Assembly (NCBI GenBank): GCA_004562915.1
Contig: SFQZ01000160.1
Location: 1 to 5,071 of the forward strand
DNA from: a bacterium
GTDB lineage: Bacteria; Bacillota_A; Clostridia; Lachnospirales; Lachnospiraceae
Reading direction: 5' to 3'
Length of the DNA: 5,071 nucleotides
Shown: positions 5,009 to 5,071 of the stretch, piece after piece
Position numbering within the stretch: position 1 is the stretch's first letter
Layout of the letters: each line of letters starts with the position of its first letter
The notes under the pieces: generated by a model
Seen by the model: the letters and a program-made list of their open reading frames with translations, nothing else
The model's database searches: none
What the model was told of the DNA's origin: nothing
Program-made: the position numbers and the translations under genes

Positions 5009-5071
5009 GATGTGTAAGAAGGAGACATTCCGGCAGAAATTCAGACTTTTTCAAGGCACTGATTTTCTACG
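4977..5071. mobile_element. Possible terminus of a second insertion sequence, cut by the window edge
   Basis: GGGGCTGTCGGGAAATAGC from 4977 resembles the GGGGCTGT-type ends of several DDE insertion sequences (IS1182- and IS5-like elements among them). The other end is outside the window, so no inverted repeat can be checked. Support is indirect: the gene on the left loses a recognisable start exactly here, and the minus-strand terminator fits a transposase gene ending just inside such an IS. The 60 bases after 5009 are too short to identify a protein in any frame. Confidence 0.3.

Noticed and set aside
4758..5054. Minus-strand 98-codon frame overlapping the N-terminal part of the 4957 gene, starting from a TTG
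   Set aside because: It has no ribosome binding site, crosses the terminator-like hairpin, and is in a different frame from the winged-helix protein, whose coding signal is stronger.

Overview
The window looks like accessory DNA from a low-GC Firmicute, most likely Clostridia of the Lachnospiraceae type. This rests on AT-rich codon use, strong AGGAGG-type ribosome binding sites, and the style of the transposase, recombinase and metK proteins. It is a patchwork of mobile-element parts. Only the insertion sequence is clearly complete; the genes on both sides of it are cut.

Layout. Bases 1-137 hold no recognisable gene but carry a set of TTGGGAA dyads and a weak promoter-like stretch. Bases 138-515 (+) are the last third of an S-adenosylmethionine synthetase gene (metK), truncated at its 5' end. 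Bases 541-2710 are an IS1634-type (IS4-like DDE) insertion sequence with about 30-bp imperfect terminal inverted repeats. It encodes a 564-aa transposase with a perfect Y-R-E-K signature and a downstream 81-aa coiled-coil protein. Bases 2711-3333 (-) are a tyrosine recombinase gene that has lost its C-terminal catalytic third at the IS end. Bases 3397-3927 (-) and 3929-4957 (-) are two closely spaced genes, probably translationally coupled: a winged-helix DNA-binding protein of unknown job and a small protein that may resemble sigma/ArpU-like regulators. Bases 4966-5071 look like a foreign end, possibly the terminus of another insertion sequence, that also acts as a minus-strand terminator and may have removed the true start of the 4957 gene.

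How the parts relate. On the minus strand the order is winged-helix protein, small regulator-like protein, recombinase, which suggests the regulatory and integration module of an integrative or plasmid-like element. The recombinase seems to have its own promoter, overlapped by a 10-bp inverted repeat. The IS lies between metK and the recombinase with different genes on its two sides and no visible target duplication, so it marks a deletion or recombination junction rather than a simple insertion.

The most interesting signal is inside the IS. The 9-bp motif CCGCCTAAA at the inner edge of both terminal repeats reappears as a near-perfect palindrome over the predicted transcription start of the transposase gene, suggesting that the transposase represses itself by binding the same sequence it uses at the ends. 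I see no CRISPR array, tRNA, rRNA or convincing new defence system here.
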